A stretch of DNA of 64,000 nucleotides from Omphiscola glabra (GCA_964017045.1 OZ024798.1:14154724-14218723), one strand, 5' to 3'. Positions 37,101 through 47,209 are shown, counted from the first letter of the stretch. Notes: generated by a model from the letters alone, not told the origin. Translations and numbers: made by a program.

Positions 37101-40100
37101 CAGAGTGAGAGCTGGATGAAAGAGGACAAGCTGTTTATTTAATAAAGAGGCAATTGTGATGTAAATCATTAGAAGGTTTAATAATTAAATTACCCCTAGA
37201 CCTAACGAAATCATTGGAGTTAGTACCATGGGGATATTTTAGTTTATTTGAATCTTAAATGCGTTTTTTTTAATATGTATTTCAAAATTTTCAAATAGTA
37301 TTTATCAAAACCTTTTCTGTGGAAGAACGGGGAAATATACTCAGCGGTACACAATTTGACTTTATGAGGGGGTCCCTTTTAACAGGATTGCTACTTCACA
37401 AGTCAGCTGCACAACTCTGACGACCAAGTCGATAACGACTGTGATGGTTTAGTTGACGAAGAACTTGTGGACTATGAAGGTAAGGATAATCGTATTCCGT
37501 CAGGGATGTTACCGGTAATAAGTCTTGGTTTGGGAAAATCCGACTCCGGCAGCAAAAACGGCGATCACTTCAATTTTTAACTGATTTCTATTTCTTGTCA
37601 TATTTTCACTTGGTCCTGTCTTCCGAGGAAGGCTCTTGGCCGAAACGTTCTTATCTTATTGTCCTGTCTCTTTATTCGAGCTTCCACATACCCTTGTCAT
37701 ATTTCGTTCAGGGATTTAATGATTGATCTTCATATAATTCAATATCAGAGGCAGTGTTGTTGTTTTTGGGGTACATATGTTTGTTTAGTATTTCCGTCAA
37801 CATGGCCCTCATATTGGAATGTAGACTTTTTGAAAACTGACCATACACCATACACCCATAATGTAACACCATGAATTACTCGAATGTTGACATTCTTTTA
37901 ACCTTAGATAACGACAACGACACCAGCATTGATGAAGACAATCGCTCGCATGACGGTAAGTCATCAGCAGAAATTGTACACAACGGATAGCCCAGTTTCA
38001 ATTAGATTGAAACATAACAATGACAATGGTAAAAGAAAAAATTCGTTCACCGCCTGGTGACATTTTGAAAGGAAGGTTGAAAACAAAAAAACAACACAAA
38101 AAAAAGGTGATGAGGGTGAATGGGGAAACTTTTTAAAATATATATATTGTTGAGTTTGTTAAGTAGCCAAGAGTAAAAATTACACTAGGTGGTAGTGACG
38201 ATGTTATTTGATATCGGTGTGGTAGTGGCGATGTTAGTTGATATCGGTGTGGTAGTGGCGATGTTAGTTGAAATCGGTGTGGTAGTGGCGATGCTAGATC
38301 ATATCGATGTGGTAGCAGTGATGCTAGTTCATATCGGTGTGGCAGTGGAGATGCTGGTTAACATCTCACTTCCTCGTGTAAGATGGGTAATTGTTTTGTC
38401 AAGAACAACTCTGTTAAGATTTGACAAGATTTAACAACACTAACGCCTTCCATCGAAATCCATCGTTTAGACAGTTTGCAAGTGGACGGGAATTGGGGCA
38501 GTTGGCAGGAATGGTCGTGCAATCCACGGATCTCAACGGAGAACAAGTTCAGGACAAGGTAATCCAAAAAAGTTTAGTTTAAGTTGAAAATAATCAGACA
38601 CACACTAAGGCTGGCGGTGCCAATTCAAACTACTTAGACACACACTAAGGCTGGCGGTGCCAATTCAAACTACTTAGACACACACTAAGGCTGGCGGTGC
38701 CAATTCAAACTACTCAGACACACACTAAGGCTGTCGGTGCCAATTCAAACTACTCAGACACACACTAAGGCTGGCGGTGCCAATTCAAACTACTCAGACA
38801 CACACTAAGGCTGGCGGTGCCAATTCAAACTACTTAGACACACACTAAGGCTGGCGGTGCCAATTCAAACTACTCAGACACACACTAAGGCTGGCGGTGC
38901 CAATTCAAACTACTTAGACACACACTAAGGCTGGCGGTGCCAATGAGGCTGTCGAATCGGTTAAAACTTTAGTTAAAGCAAGTTAAAGTTCATGTCACAC
39001 AAATACATGCATGCCATACATATCATGTGACACGGTGGTGCCGTTGAAAGCGATGGTCCACGGAGGCACAGCGGTCCGAAAATCCCCAGAAACCGATCCT
39101 CCATCGATTAAGTGTGATCGCGAGAAAAAAAAAAAAAAAAAGAAAAACAATAACATGAGCACCACTGCAGCTCCAACGCCAACAGTTCTAACGTGAGCAC
39201 CGCTGACGCTGCAATGCCAGCAGTTCCGGCCAATCTGTCAAGCTGGGACGTTTGCTGAGTAATCAACAGCGTTGATCGTCTTGAAATTTAAGGAGAGGTT
39301 TAAGATGATTACACAAATAAGATGGGGCGAATTTTGTGCGGTTTATCCAAAGATGAGAAGGGGGGGAACGGTCGTGTAAACATTGATGTTAAGAGCTACT
39401 CAGACTCGGAGCTAATTGGTGCTGCTCAGTGCTACTCAGTGCTGCTCAGTGCTACTCAGTGCTACTCAGTGCTGCTAAGTGCTGCTCAGTGCTGCTCAGT
39501 GCTACTTTACTTAGTGCTACACTGTGATATTCAGTGCTGCTCAGTGCTGCTCAGTGCTACTTAGTGCTACTCACTCCCGTCTTGTGAAACTCAGTGCGCG
39601 TCGACTTTTTGAAACTGACGGCACCGTTACTCGCCATTCGATTCGTTACTTTGCGTGCTAACTCCTCTTTATCTTCCTTGTTTAAAGCCAGTCGTCATCT
39701 CACTATCTTTCTTTCCTTTAAATTTTCTTCTGTTTTTTTCCCCCTTACGAACTCTTAATTCATCATCAGCTACAACAATTTTTTTTCGCACTGTACACAG
39801 GTGCAAGCTCTCTAAGCTAAGTTCATTTTTTTAGTTTTTTTTAGTTAAGTATATTTTTATTTTGTTCAATAAAGAAGGAATATTTGGTCGATGCCATCGT
39901 AGCCTTCTTTGCTATTCTATCAGTTGTTCCGTCTGCAGTGTGTTTCGTTAGCTTATAAAGGGCCGTTCGAAACTTACGTCACGCTCGGGGGGGGGGGGGG
40001 GGGGGGCAAAATATTTTACCTCACTTTTTTAATTTTTTTTATATTTAAAATCTAAAATGTTCTTATTTTGAATAAAATCTGTATATAATTAATTTTAAAA

Positions 40101-43100
40101 ACATTAATTTGAGGTAGAAATTGCCTCATGTATTATAGATACGATAAACTCAGTTGATCACACCTTTTGCTCATTTTGATAAATGACGCAAAAACTGTTG
40201 TGACCATTTTACATTCGGCTTGTGGATGACTTCGTTGTTTCGTGTCACAGATTTCTAATAATACTACATCTTAATCCATTATGGGGAAATGTTTAAAAAT
40301 ATAATAATAAAATCTTAGTTCATATATGAAAATTTTATGTGTGTTTTGATTTTAATGGGTGTGACGTGACACGGGGGAGGGGGGTGGTCTATAAAGGTCA
40401 TTTTTTGCGTGACGTAATTTACGAACGAGCCCTAATTGAATGAACTCTTATGATGCCAGTAATGATATTACGTCATCTTGTAGGCAGTGCGACAACCCAC
40501 CGCCAAGTAACCAAGGCAGGCATTGCGATGGACCCAGTCTAGAGTTTAACAGTGAGGAATGCCCTAAAGGTGGGGCACAGTCTAGAGTTTAACAGTGAGG
40601 CATGCCCTAAAGGTGGGGCGCAGTCTAGAGTTTAACAGTGGGGAATGCACTAAAGGTGGGGCACAGTCTAGAGGCATGCCGTAAAGGTGGGGCACAGGTT
40701 GGAGTTAAAATCCAGGTCATTCAAAACATTAAAATCTTTTTTTTTTCTCTGGCAGCAAATGAAATCTTTGGGTAAAAATTTCAAATTAAAAGAGCGCCAC
40801 TTTCTTAAAACCAGGGACGTAGATAAACATCCTTGTTCGCAGTTGTTTCATTTTTTGTTTGAAAACCTATGTCTCGCTATTTCCACACGAAACACAGAGA
40901 CGGACATATAAACGAACGTTATCTCATTACATAACAATTTGCCGACTTATGTACTTACATTCAACTTATTCTCAATTTATAATAGATTAATATTCTATTT
41001 ATGTTCTAGTTTTAAGGCCCATGAAAGCCGTGACGTAAAACGGGGCCCGGGGGGGGGGGGGGCCACGGCACTTATTTTCCTCATATGGAGAGTTTGCATT
41101 TCTGGTGGACAGAAGAGTTGGAAAAAGGGGGGGGGGGTGAAATTCTTGTCGCAAACCCCGCCCCCCCCCGGGCGGCCCTAACCTTAGTGATGCCCCCAGA
41201 TTACATTTTTATACGTATATTTTTTTTAAATGTCTTTCCATGGGCGCAGTGCCGGTAAATGGCGAGTGGAGCAGCTGGCAGGCATGGACGTGCAAGTACA
41301 GCGACTCGTTGGAAATCAAGGTCCGAATCAGGTTTGCTATGACTGATTTCCTCGATTAAATGACTGCTCTTCTGAGTCTGGATGATTGCTCTTCTATGAT
41401 TAAATGACTGTTTTTAGAAAGTGAATGGTTGTTCTTCTAGTCTAAATAATTGCTCTTTTAGTCTAAATGATTGCTCTTCTAGTCTAAATGATTGCTCTTC
41501 TAGTCTGGATGATTGCTCCTCTCGTCTTAATAATTGCTTTTCTAGTCTAATGATTGCTCATCCGAACTATTGATCTTAAGCTATTATACTATTGTGTGGA
41601 AATATAAAACTTTTGATAAAATTTCTCAAAAGAAGACCAAAACCAGCTGATAGAAGAGAAACAAAAAAATAATATTTAAAAATTTCTATAAGGGAAAAAA
41701 ATGAAATTAGCCCATAGTATCAAGGAGGGTACTAACAAGGGGTAATTTGGAGATTTATTTCGGTAATAATTCTAGATCAGGAAAAAAGAGGTGATGTTTA
41801 TATAAGTTCTAGCACATGACTTCATATGTGTGTGTGTGTGTGTGCGCGCGTGAATTGTGTTTCTTATCCCCCGGGGGGCGTAAGGTAGGGGGGCGTTCGT
41901 CAATAGCTTTTGCGGATTAAATAAACACTTGAAAAAAATAAAAAAATTTAACTTTAAAATTTTTGCAGAAAAAAATTAGGTAAGGGTGACTGTGAAATTC
42001 TTAATTGTTCTAAAAATGCAAATAAAATATTCAAGCCGATTTTTTTTTTTTTTGATGTTTCTTAATCCTAACAAGAAATACGACGTAACATGACCGATTG
42101 GTGGAACATTCTTGCTTGTATTCAAACAGGAACTGTGACAACCCCCCTCCTCGGCACGGGGGGCTTGAATGTGTTGGAGAGGACGAAGAAGTCACTGACG
42201 AAGTGTGTCCCCCTGACATGATCAACAGAGGTGCGGCGCGTTTCCTTGCGAGGCTCGTCTCGGAGCTTGTCCCCCCCCCCCCGGCCAGTTAACACCCGTC
42301 TTTAGATGCTGCGTGCATTTGTTTATGATGCTAAGGTGGACATAATGCATAATATGTATTTGGATGTAATGCGTGACTTTGGATATTTGCATATATATAT
42401 ATATATATGTATGAAATCTCCCAGTCTTTGCGACATGCAGCTTGTTTTGGCCCTTCATCAAATGGCTGACGAAGCCGATCCTGCCACGACAACATCGGCT
42501 TAATTTCTCGAAGGAGACTCTTAACTCCTGGTTAAATGCTTGCTGTAATTGTTTGGTTTTTGTTTTTTGTTTTTTTGGGGGGTTTTTTTTGTTGTTTTTT
42601 CTGTTTGTTTTTTTTTTTGCGTATCTTCTGCCTGTTTGACACCATCATACACTGCAGTTCGTCGGCTGAAACGGTTGTCTCCAATATGCCGTTCTGTTTT
42701 TACGTTGGATCTTCTCAGGTTTCCTTTTGTGAACGTCCTGAAATACCAGACGCGGTCGCCCAAATAAGCCGTGCACCTTCTGCCGGCTCTCCGTGCTGCA
42801 GGTTCATTGGAATACGGTCTTCCTCCATTCTCTTGACATGCCACAACTAAAGGAGACGTCTTGCGCTTAGAGCGGGGACCAAGCTGCACATTTTGGGACG
42901 TTCTAATACCTCAGTGTTCGGCGCCTTGTCCTGCCATTTGGAAATGATGTGTGTGTTTTGGCCGTAATGAGTGTATTTTGGATATAATGGATGTGTATTT
43001 GCGTTAATGTGTGTATTTAGACAAAATGTGTGTATAAAATAAAATATGTGTATTTAGGTATAATGTTTGTATTTAGACACAATGTGTCAATTTTTTAAAT

Positions 43101-46100
43101 AATGTGTGTATTTGGATATAACATGTGTATTGGGAAATAAGTAGTGTATTGGGATATAAGTTGTGTATTGGGATATAAGTTGTGTATTTGGATATAAGTT
43201 GCGTATTGGGATATAAGTTGTGTATTGGGATATAATGCGTTCATTGGGGTTTAATTATTATACAAAACTACCACATACCTCCATGCTTCTCTACGTGGGC
43301 TGGGATGATGTCATTGAACTCATTTGGTCAAGTAATAAAGCCTTGGTACAAAGGCACATTTACTATCTGATGATTTTATATAATAGGCATATGTACCATC
43401 TGATGATGGGATTTCATACGCACGTTTATTATCATAGTCACATTTACCATCTAGCGCCTTGATATCATAGTCACATTTACCATCTAGTGCCTTGATATCA
43501 TAGTCACATTTACCATCTAGTGCCTTGATATCATAGTCACATTTACCATCTAGTGCCTTGATATCATAGGTACAATGACCATCTAATGCTTTCAGATGAT
43601 GGACACTGGGGTCAATGGCTGAGCTGGGCCTGTGACAGTAAAACGGTGACGCACAGGATCAGGTATTTCATTGTGCCCTGGATGTTGACTAGTCCTGGAA
43701 TGTGTACTAGTCCTGCATTTGTACTAGTCAGGATGTGTACTAGCTATGAATGTGTACTAGTCCTGAATGTAGACTAGTCCTGAATGCTTTCTAGTCCTGA
43801 TCGTGTTCTAGTCATGGATGTGTACTAGTCATGGATGTAGACTAGTCTTGGATGTTGACTAGTCCTGAATGTTTACAAGTCATGGATGTGTACAAGCCAT
43901 GGATGAAAACTAGTCCTAAATGCATATTAGACTTTGGTGTTTACTAGTCTTTGGTGTTTACTAGTCTTTGGTGTTTACTAGTCTTTGGTGTTTACTAGTC
44001 TTTGGTGTTTACTAGTCATTGGAGTTTACTCGTCTTTGGTGTTTACTAGTCTTTGGTGTTTACTCGTCTTTGGTTTTTACTAGTCTTTGGTGTTTACTAG
44101 TCCTTGGTGTTTACTAGTCTTTGGTGTTTACTAGTCCTTGGTGTTTACTAGTCTTTGGTGTTTACTCGTCTTTGGTGTTTACTCGTCTTTGGTGTTTACT
44201 AGTCTTTGGTGTTTACTAGTCTTTGGTGTTTACTAGTCTTTGTTGTTTACTAGTCTTTGATTTTTACTAGTCTTTGGTGTTTACTAGTCTTTGGTGTTTA
44301 CTAGTCTTCGGTGTTTACTAGTCTTCGGTGTTGACCAATCATTGGTGGATGATAAACCTGTTGTGTCATGGCGTCGCATCGTTCTGTAAAAAGCCAATCC
44401 CGTGATACTCCAATGTTTCTTTTCTTACAATGCCATGTCCGAAAGGCTGTGCAACAACCCTCCACCCCAGAGAAACGGCAAACCGTGTCCGGGGCATCAG
44501 CTCGAGATCTCCAATAAAACGTGCGCCCCAGACGTGGTCGAATGTGATGAAGGTGGGTCAAACTAACGCGTGCGGCGATCTCACTTAATCGAATCTATTT
44601 TTTGTGTTATGCTAAACAATAGTATTTAATATAATTTTTTGAATGTGTAATGAGTGCTACACGATAGACCACGAAACAGGGGACAGAAACTTGACATGGA
44701 GGATGCAAAGTGAACCAATATTAAGAGTAGACATCATTACGACAGAGACATAGTTACATCGACTTTTAACGATGGCACGTAACACTTGCAATTTGATTGA
44801 TTTTCATTCGAGGGGAAGAAAAAAAAAAAGGGTTTGCTGTTTGAAAATTATGCAAATTTTTAATAGAGTTTGCGCCCGATGTTTCAGATTAACATAAAAG
44901 GATTTGACTATTTCGATTCAAATTTAGATATTTTATAAAGCAATTCTTCCTTTTTTAATCTTTAAATTCAAACTACACATTTTCATTGTATTTTATTCTT
45001 ATGAAACCCAGCAAAATGATCATTTTTTTTTTTTTGGATATTCTACTATACACACAATATAAACAAAAACATACTAATAAAATTATTATTAGTATGTTTT
45101 TTGTTTATATTGTGTGTATAGTAGAATATCAATAACAAAAAACAAAAAAAAAAAACAAAAAAAAAAAAAATGATCATTTTTTTTTTGTTATTGATATTCT
45201 ACTATACACACAATATAAACAAAAACATACTAATAAAATTATCTGCAGGTTTCCCCGGGTACCTCTTCGCTGTGCCCGTGTTTCTGCTCCTGCCCGTTGT
45301 GGTCTTCGCCTTGCTGTTGTAAGTATACGATCATCGCGAATGCACCCCTCCCCCCCCAAATTGATTTGGTACAGCAATCCGCTCACGGTGTTTAATCTTC
45401 CTATCATGAATCCTCGTGTCATGGGGCCCACCCGCATTGTCCGTTTGTGACACAGCTGTTGAATGTAAACCAAGCGGCCTGTGTCACCACGCGACGCCAA
45501 CCTTCCTAATCGTGGTTTCCTCGTGTCATGGGGCCCACCCGCGTAGTCCGTTTGTGACACAGCTGTGGAATGTGTACCAAGCGGCCTGTGTCACCACGCG
45601 ACGCCAACCTTCCTAATCGGGGTTTTCTCGTGTCAGGGCCCCTCCGAGTAGTCCGTTTGTGACACAGCTGTGGAATGTGTACCAAGCGGCCTGTGTCACC
45701 ACGCTACGCCAACCGCCCTCTACCGGTTCACTGACGGTGTTCGTCGGTACAAAGAGGCTGCCTCTCATACATGATGTGATAACATTCCGAGAGCTTGAGA
45801 TTTATTCTTATTTTTTGTTAACTTTTATTTTCCGACGGTCGTGGTGATTTTTGTTACACGTGACATCATGATACTCATTGTATAAGTGAGAGAAATTAGT
45901 TGTTCTTTTAAGGTTTTAAGCGTGTTTCCCGGAACACACCACCCTCAATTTGCATTGTTTTGTTTTTGTTTTCTATTTTAATTAATTAATTTATGTTGTT
46001 TTCTTTTTAATTATTTATTTGTTTAATAATTTTTTTTTAAATTGTTTTTAATTTTTAATATTTTAAAAAAAAAAAAATTATTTTTATTTTTATTTTTTTT

Positions 46101-46368
46101 TCTTTGTTTCTTTCTTTCTTTTTTTAAACAGTTATTTTTTTAATAGTATTTTTTTTTTAAAATTATTTTTGTTGTTGTTTGTGTTGATATTATGTATATT
46201 TCCAGTTTGAATAGGTCAAGGCAGCCACTGAGACACGATAAGACGTCCCAGGCAGCGGAAGCTGTCAAGCCGCCAGAGAACACGAGTGAGCCGGAACATG
46301 AATCTACAGTAGAAGAAATCCTCTCTGAAGTCCAGACGATGATGTCTATAGGGACGACCATTTATTAG
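22925..46368 (+). CDS. IgGFc-binding-like / TSP1 single-pass membrane protein, paralogue B (complete, 21 exons, 764 aa)
   Basis: Exons: 22925-22997, 23566-23675, 28313-28416, 29198-29356, 30002-30145, 30851-30906, 32141-32251, 33388-33572, 34568-34755, 35561-35656, 36586-36748, 37386-37479, 37908-37955, 38471-38558, 40484-40569, 41250-41331, 42130-42230, 43596-43662, 44446-44552, 45249-45318, 46206-46368. The total is 2295 nt, divisible by three, with TAG at 46366-46368. Residues 1-24 form a signal peptide. Residues 25-463 resemble the IgGFc-binding-protein N-terminal domain, 464-510 are acidic and DxDxDG-like, 511-687 are three TSP1 modules, about 689-711 are a transmembrane helix, and a 54-residue tail ends in TTIY. 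The predicted topology is type I, at the cell surface. It is a paralogue of the minus-strand gene at 191-20323: exon lengths differ only by multiples of three. Likely a recognition or adhesion protein; the ligand is unknown. The tail has no ITIM/ITAM-like motif that I can see. Confidence 0.9.
23695..24375. mobile_element. pogo/Tigger-like MITE
   Basis: Left end CACCCATACCTCGCTTTACG; reverse of the right end CACCTATACCTCGCTATACG. A TA duplication flanks it and internal 'GGCCGTA' subrepeats are present. Starts 20 bases after the exon ending at 23675. A partial second copy of its right end follows at about 24431-24513. Confidence 0.65.
24500..26410. repeat. 28-bp minisatellite, 1.9 kb
   Basis: About 68 copies around CTACTTTAGGTCATTGGATA. 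The largest array of the window, in the second intron of paralogue B. Confidence 0.96.
26588..26775. mobile_element. SPIN-like hAT MITE, copy 2
   Basis: Same family as 7283-7491 (GCAGTAGTTCTCAAC to GTTGAAAACCACTGC). Exact 8-bp duplication CTTTAAAG at 26580-26587 and 26776-26783. In the second intron of paralogue B. Confidence 0.85.
27109..27960 (-). mobile_element. LINE 5' fragment with APE-type endonuclease sequence
   Basis: From 27887 the minus strand reads MATNSRLRGRKQ, then HVVLGNVGSLRNRMDDV and LMCLTETWLNETLPDS. These are the start and the catalytic E-T block of a LINE endonuclease. After a frame change it reads VVCTPDM and PFYLP-x-EF, further endonuclease landmarks. The 27171-27358 portion is a rearranged duplicate of 27354-27490 and 27610-27660. 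Inactive. Confidence 0.75.
28417..28525. repeat. Short repeat starting at a splice donor
   Basis: GAGTATTTGAGTAATA units begin directly at the donor after 28416 (TTA|gtaagtatttgag). Confidence 0.8.
28780..29075. repeat. 41-bp minisatellite
   Basis: About seven copies containing GGTGAGCTAGAGAGAGGTGT. GAG|GTGTAG- and GTGAGC-type sequences recur. Confidence 0.9.
30130..30530. repeat. 31-bp minisatellite carrying a splice donor in each unit
   Basis: About 12 copies of GATCACGTTAAGAAG|GTGAG and following bases. The first copy is the end of exon 30002-30145. Confidence 0.95.
31550..31765. repeat. 33-bp minisatellite
   Basis: Six copies starting CGAAATAAACTTATATAACA, preceded by a palindrome at about 31515-31562. 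Confidence 0.93.
33690..33835. repeat. About 21-bp minisatellite
   Basis: Units of the GCTCTGGGTGACACAGTGAC type, about 120 bases after the donor at 33572. Confidence 0.85.
33964..34329. mobile_element. Fourth hAT-type MITE (CAGGGGTGG family)
   Basis: Left end CAGGGGTGGCATACTTTTT; reverse of the right end CAAGGGGTGGGCAAACTACG. These are typical hAT termini. The flanks GTTTAACC and GACTAACC are an eroded 8-bp duplication. Confidence 0.65.
35021..35211. mobile_element. MITE with GTGGCGTAG termini
   Basis: Left CCGTGGCGTAGTGAG; reverse of the right end CAGTGGCGTAGCGAG. Each arm is followed inward by a GCCCCGGGCGC block. Related in its terminal motif to 15791-15979. Confidence 0.6.
35804..35862 (+). 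repeat. SINE-like repeat, copy 2
   Basis: Shares GGCAACTCATCTAAGA and CTCTGAATTCAAAC with 4329-4400. It abuts the dispersed repeat at 35880. Confidence 0.5.
35880..36105 (+). repeat. Dispersed retroposon-like repeat, copy 2
   Basis: Counterpart of 5735-5945 in the other orientation, with similar blocks and several small indels. Confidence 0.6.
36840..37100. repeat. Degenerate 14-bp minisatellite
   Basis: Variants of GAGTAGTAGTAATG. Confidence 0.85.
37386..37955 (+). other. Acidic DxDxDG-like segment of paralogue B (2 exons)
   Basis: Residues about 464-510, with DDQVDNDCDGLVDEE then DNDNDTSIDEDN. It resembles acidic calcium-binding loops and links the N-terminal domain to the TSP1 modules. 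The second exon (37908-37955) is phase 1-1 and 48 nt long, so it could be skipped without shifting the frame. Confidence 0.7.
37617..37695. repeat. Dispersed 'GAGGAAGGCTCTTGGCCGA' repeat, copy 3
   Basis: GGAAGGCTCTTGGCCGAAAC, then TGTCCTGTCTCTTTATTCGA and GCTTCCACATACC. It lies between the two exons of the acidic segment. Confidence 0.55.
38195..38365. repeat. 30-bp minisatellite
   Basis: Six copies starting GGTGTGGTAGTGGCGATGTT. Confidence 0.9.
38595..38945. repeat. 40-bp minisatellite
   Basis: Nine nearly identical copies of ACTTAGACACACACTAAGGC plus 20 more bases. Follows the TSP1 exon ending at 38558. The high identity suggests recent expansion. Confidence 0.95.
39414..39560. repeat. 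GCTGCTCAGTGCTACTCA repeat
   Basis: 9- and 18-bp units of the TCAGTGCTGC / TCAGTGCTAC type. Confidence 0.88.
39959..40433. mobile_element. Inverted-repeat element, GGCCGTTCG/ACGTCACGC family
   Basis: Left AGGGCCGTTCGAAACTTACG; reverse of the right end AGGGCTCGTTCGTAAATTAC, each followed inward by GTCACGC. It has AT-rich insides and G homopolymers. Superfamily not assigned. Confidence 0.6.
40530..40690. repeat. 43-bp minisatellite carrying an exon end and donor
   Basis: Each unit contains CAGTCTAGAGTTTAAC and TGCCCTAAAG|GTGGGG. The first copy is the coding end of exon 40484-40569; the later ones are intronic. Confidence 0.92.
41250..42230 (+). other. TSP1 module 2 of paralogue B
   Basis: Exon 41250-41331 (VNGEWSSWQAWTCK, ending KVRIR) and exon 42130-42230 (NCDNPPPRHGGLECVG, ending VCPPDMINR). 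Confidence 0.9.
41340..41565. repeat. 21-bp minisatellite
   Basis: About ten copies of GATTGCTCTTCTAGTCTAAA plus T, starting just after the donor at 41331. Confidence 0.9.
43430..43590. repeat. 33-bp repeat running into a splice acceptor
   Basis: Four copies of ACCATCTAGTGCCTTGATAT plus TCATAGTCACATTT. The last, diverged copy (ACCATCTAATGCTTTCAG) is the acceptor of the exon starting at 43596. Confidence 0.88.
43596..44552 (+). other. TSP1 module 3 of paralogue B
   Basis: Exon 43596-43662 (DDGHWGQWLSWACDSK, ending THRIR) and exon 44446-44552 (LCNNPPPQRNGKPCPG, ending VVECDE). Confidence 0.9.
43690..44335. repeat. 17-bp minisatellite
   Basis: TTTACTAGTCTTTGGTG units, preceded by less regular GACTAGTCCTGAATG units. 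Confidence 0.95.
45037..45241. repeat. Inverted and direct repeat ending at the transmembrane-exon acceptor
   Basis: Arm GATATTCTACTATACACACA (about 45 bp in all) at 45037, its inverted copy ending at 45130, and a direct copy at 45189-45241. The last copy ends seven bases before the exon start at 45249. Confidence 0.9.
45249..46368 (+). other. Transmembrane exon and cytoplasmic-tail exon of paralogue B
   Basis: Exon 45249-45318 encodes GFPGYLFAVPVFLLLPVVVF and further hydrophobic residues, enough to cross a membrane. Exon 46206-46368 starts LNRSRQPLRHDK, a basic stop-transfer flank, and ends MMSIGTTIY before TAG. The tail carries an acidic patch (EPEHESTVEEILSEV). Confidence 0.88.
45413..45717. 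repeat. About 101-bp repeat, three copies
   Basis: Each holds CTCGTGTCATGGGGCCCACC or a variant, TTTGTGACACAGCTG and GCGGCCTGTGTCACCACGC. GC-rich within the AT-rich last intron. Confidence 0.9.
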
Positions 46369-46795
46369 AACACGAAAACAAAAACCAAAACTGTTGGTAA
46401 AGACACAACAGTGTCGGCGTCGTCGTAATCTGCCGGGGAAGACACATATAGCACGTAGTTCTCAATTCGGGAAGTTGTTTTTTTTTTTTTGGGGGGGGGA
46501 GGTGTGGGCGGATCTTGTAAATCAAAGTCTATAAGTCACAATTTGGAAAACCTGGCAGGTATGGACTTAATTACACCTGTTGCGGTTAAGTAAAAGAACT
46601 GTTTTTTTTTTTTAATTGTAGAAATATTGTCCGACTTGGGTGATAAGATCAATATGGGTGGATATCGATCTTTCGGACTGCGTGTTCGATCTCTGCGGCG
46701 GCGTGGTGCACCGTGTTTCCCCCGCTCCTATTCGTCTCGTCTGTTCTCACGTATTTTATAAATATTAATCTTAACACTTAATTGGAATGTTATAG

Positions 46796-47115
46796 TGAAG
46801 ATATTAGATGGATGCACTGAAAGGTCACTAGTAGATATTAGATGGATGAAATGAAAGGTCACTGGTAGATATTAGATGGATGAACTGAAAGGTCACTGGT
46901 AGATATTAGATGGATGAACTGAATGGTCATGTGTAGATATCAGATGGATGCACTGAATTGTCATGTGTAGATATTAGATGGATGCACTGCATGGTCATGT
47001 GTAGATATTAGATGGATGCACTGAATGATCATGTGTAGATATTAGATGGATGCAATAAATGGTCATGTGTAGATGTTTCATGGATGCACTGAAGGGTCAT
47101 GTGTAGATGTTCCAT
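46796..47115. repeat. 34-bp minisatellite, probably in the 3' UTR
   Basis: Nine copies starting GTAGATATTAGATGGATGCA. Confidence 0.93.
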
Positions 47116-47209
47116 GGATGCACCGAGAGAAGAAAGCCATAAAAATAATATTTAAATATTTATATGTTGAACCACGATAACAACTTTTTAATATATTATA
47201 TAAAATGCA

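Larger units (their letters stand above)
38471..40569 (+). other. TSP1 module 1 of paralogue B
   Basis: Exon 38471-38558 (VDGNWGSWQEWSCN, ending KFRTR) and exon 40484-40569 (QCDNPPPSNQGRHCDG, ending EECPK). The Trp ladder, R-x-R and six cysteine positions fit TSP1. Intron phases are 1-2-1. Confidence 0.9.
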
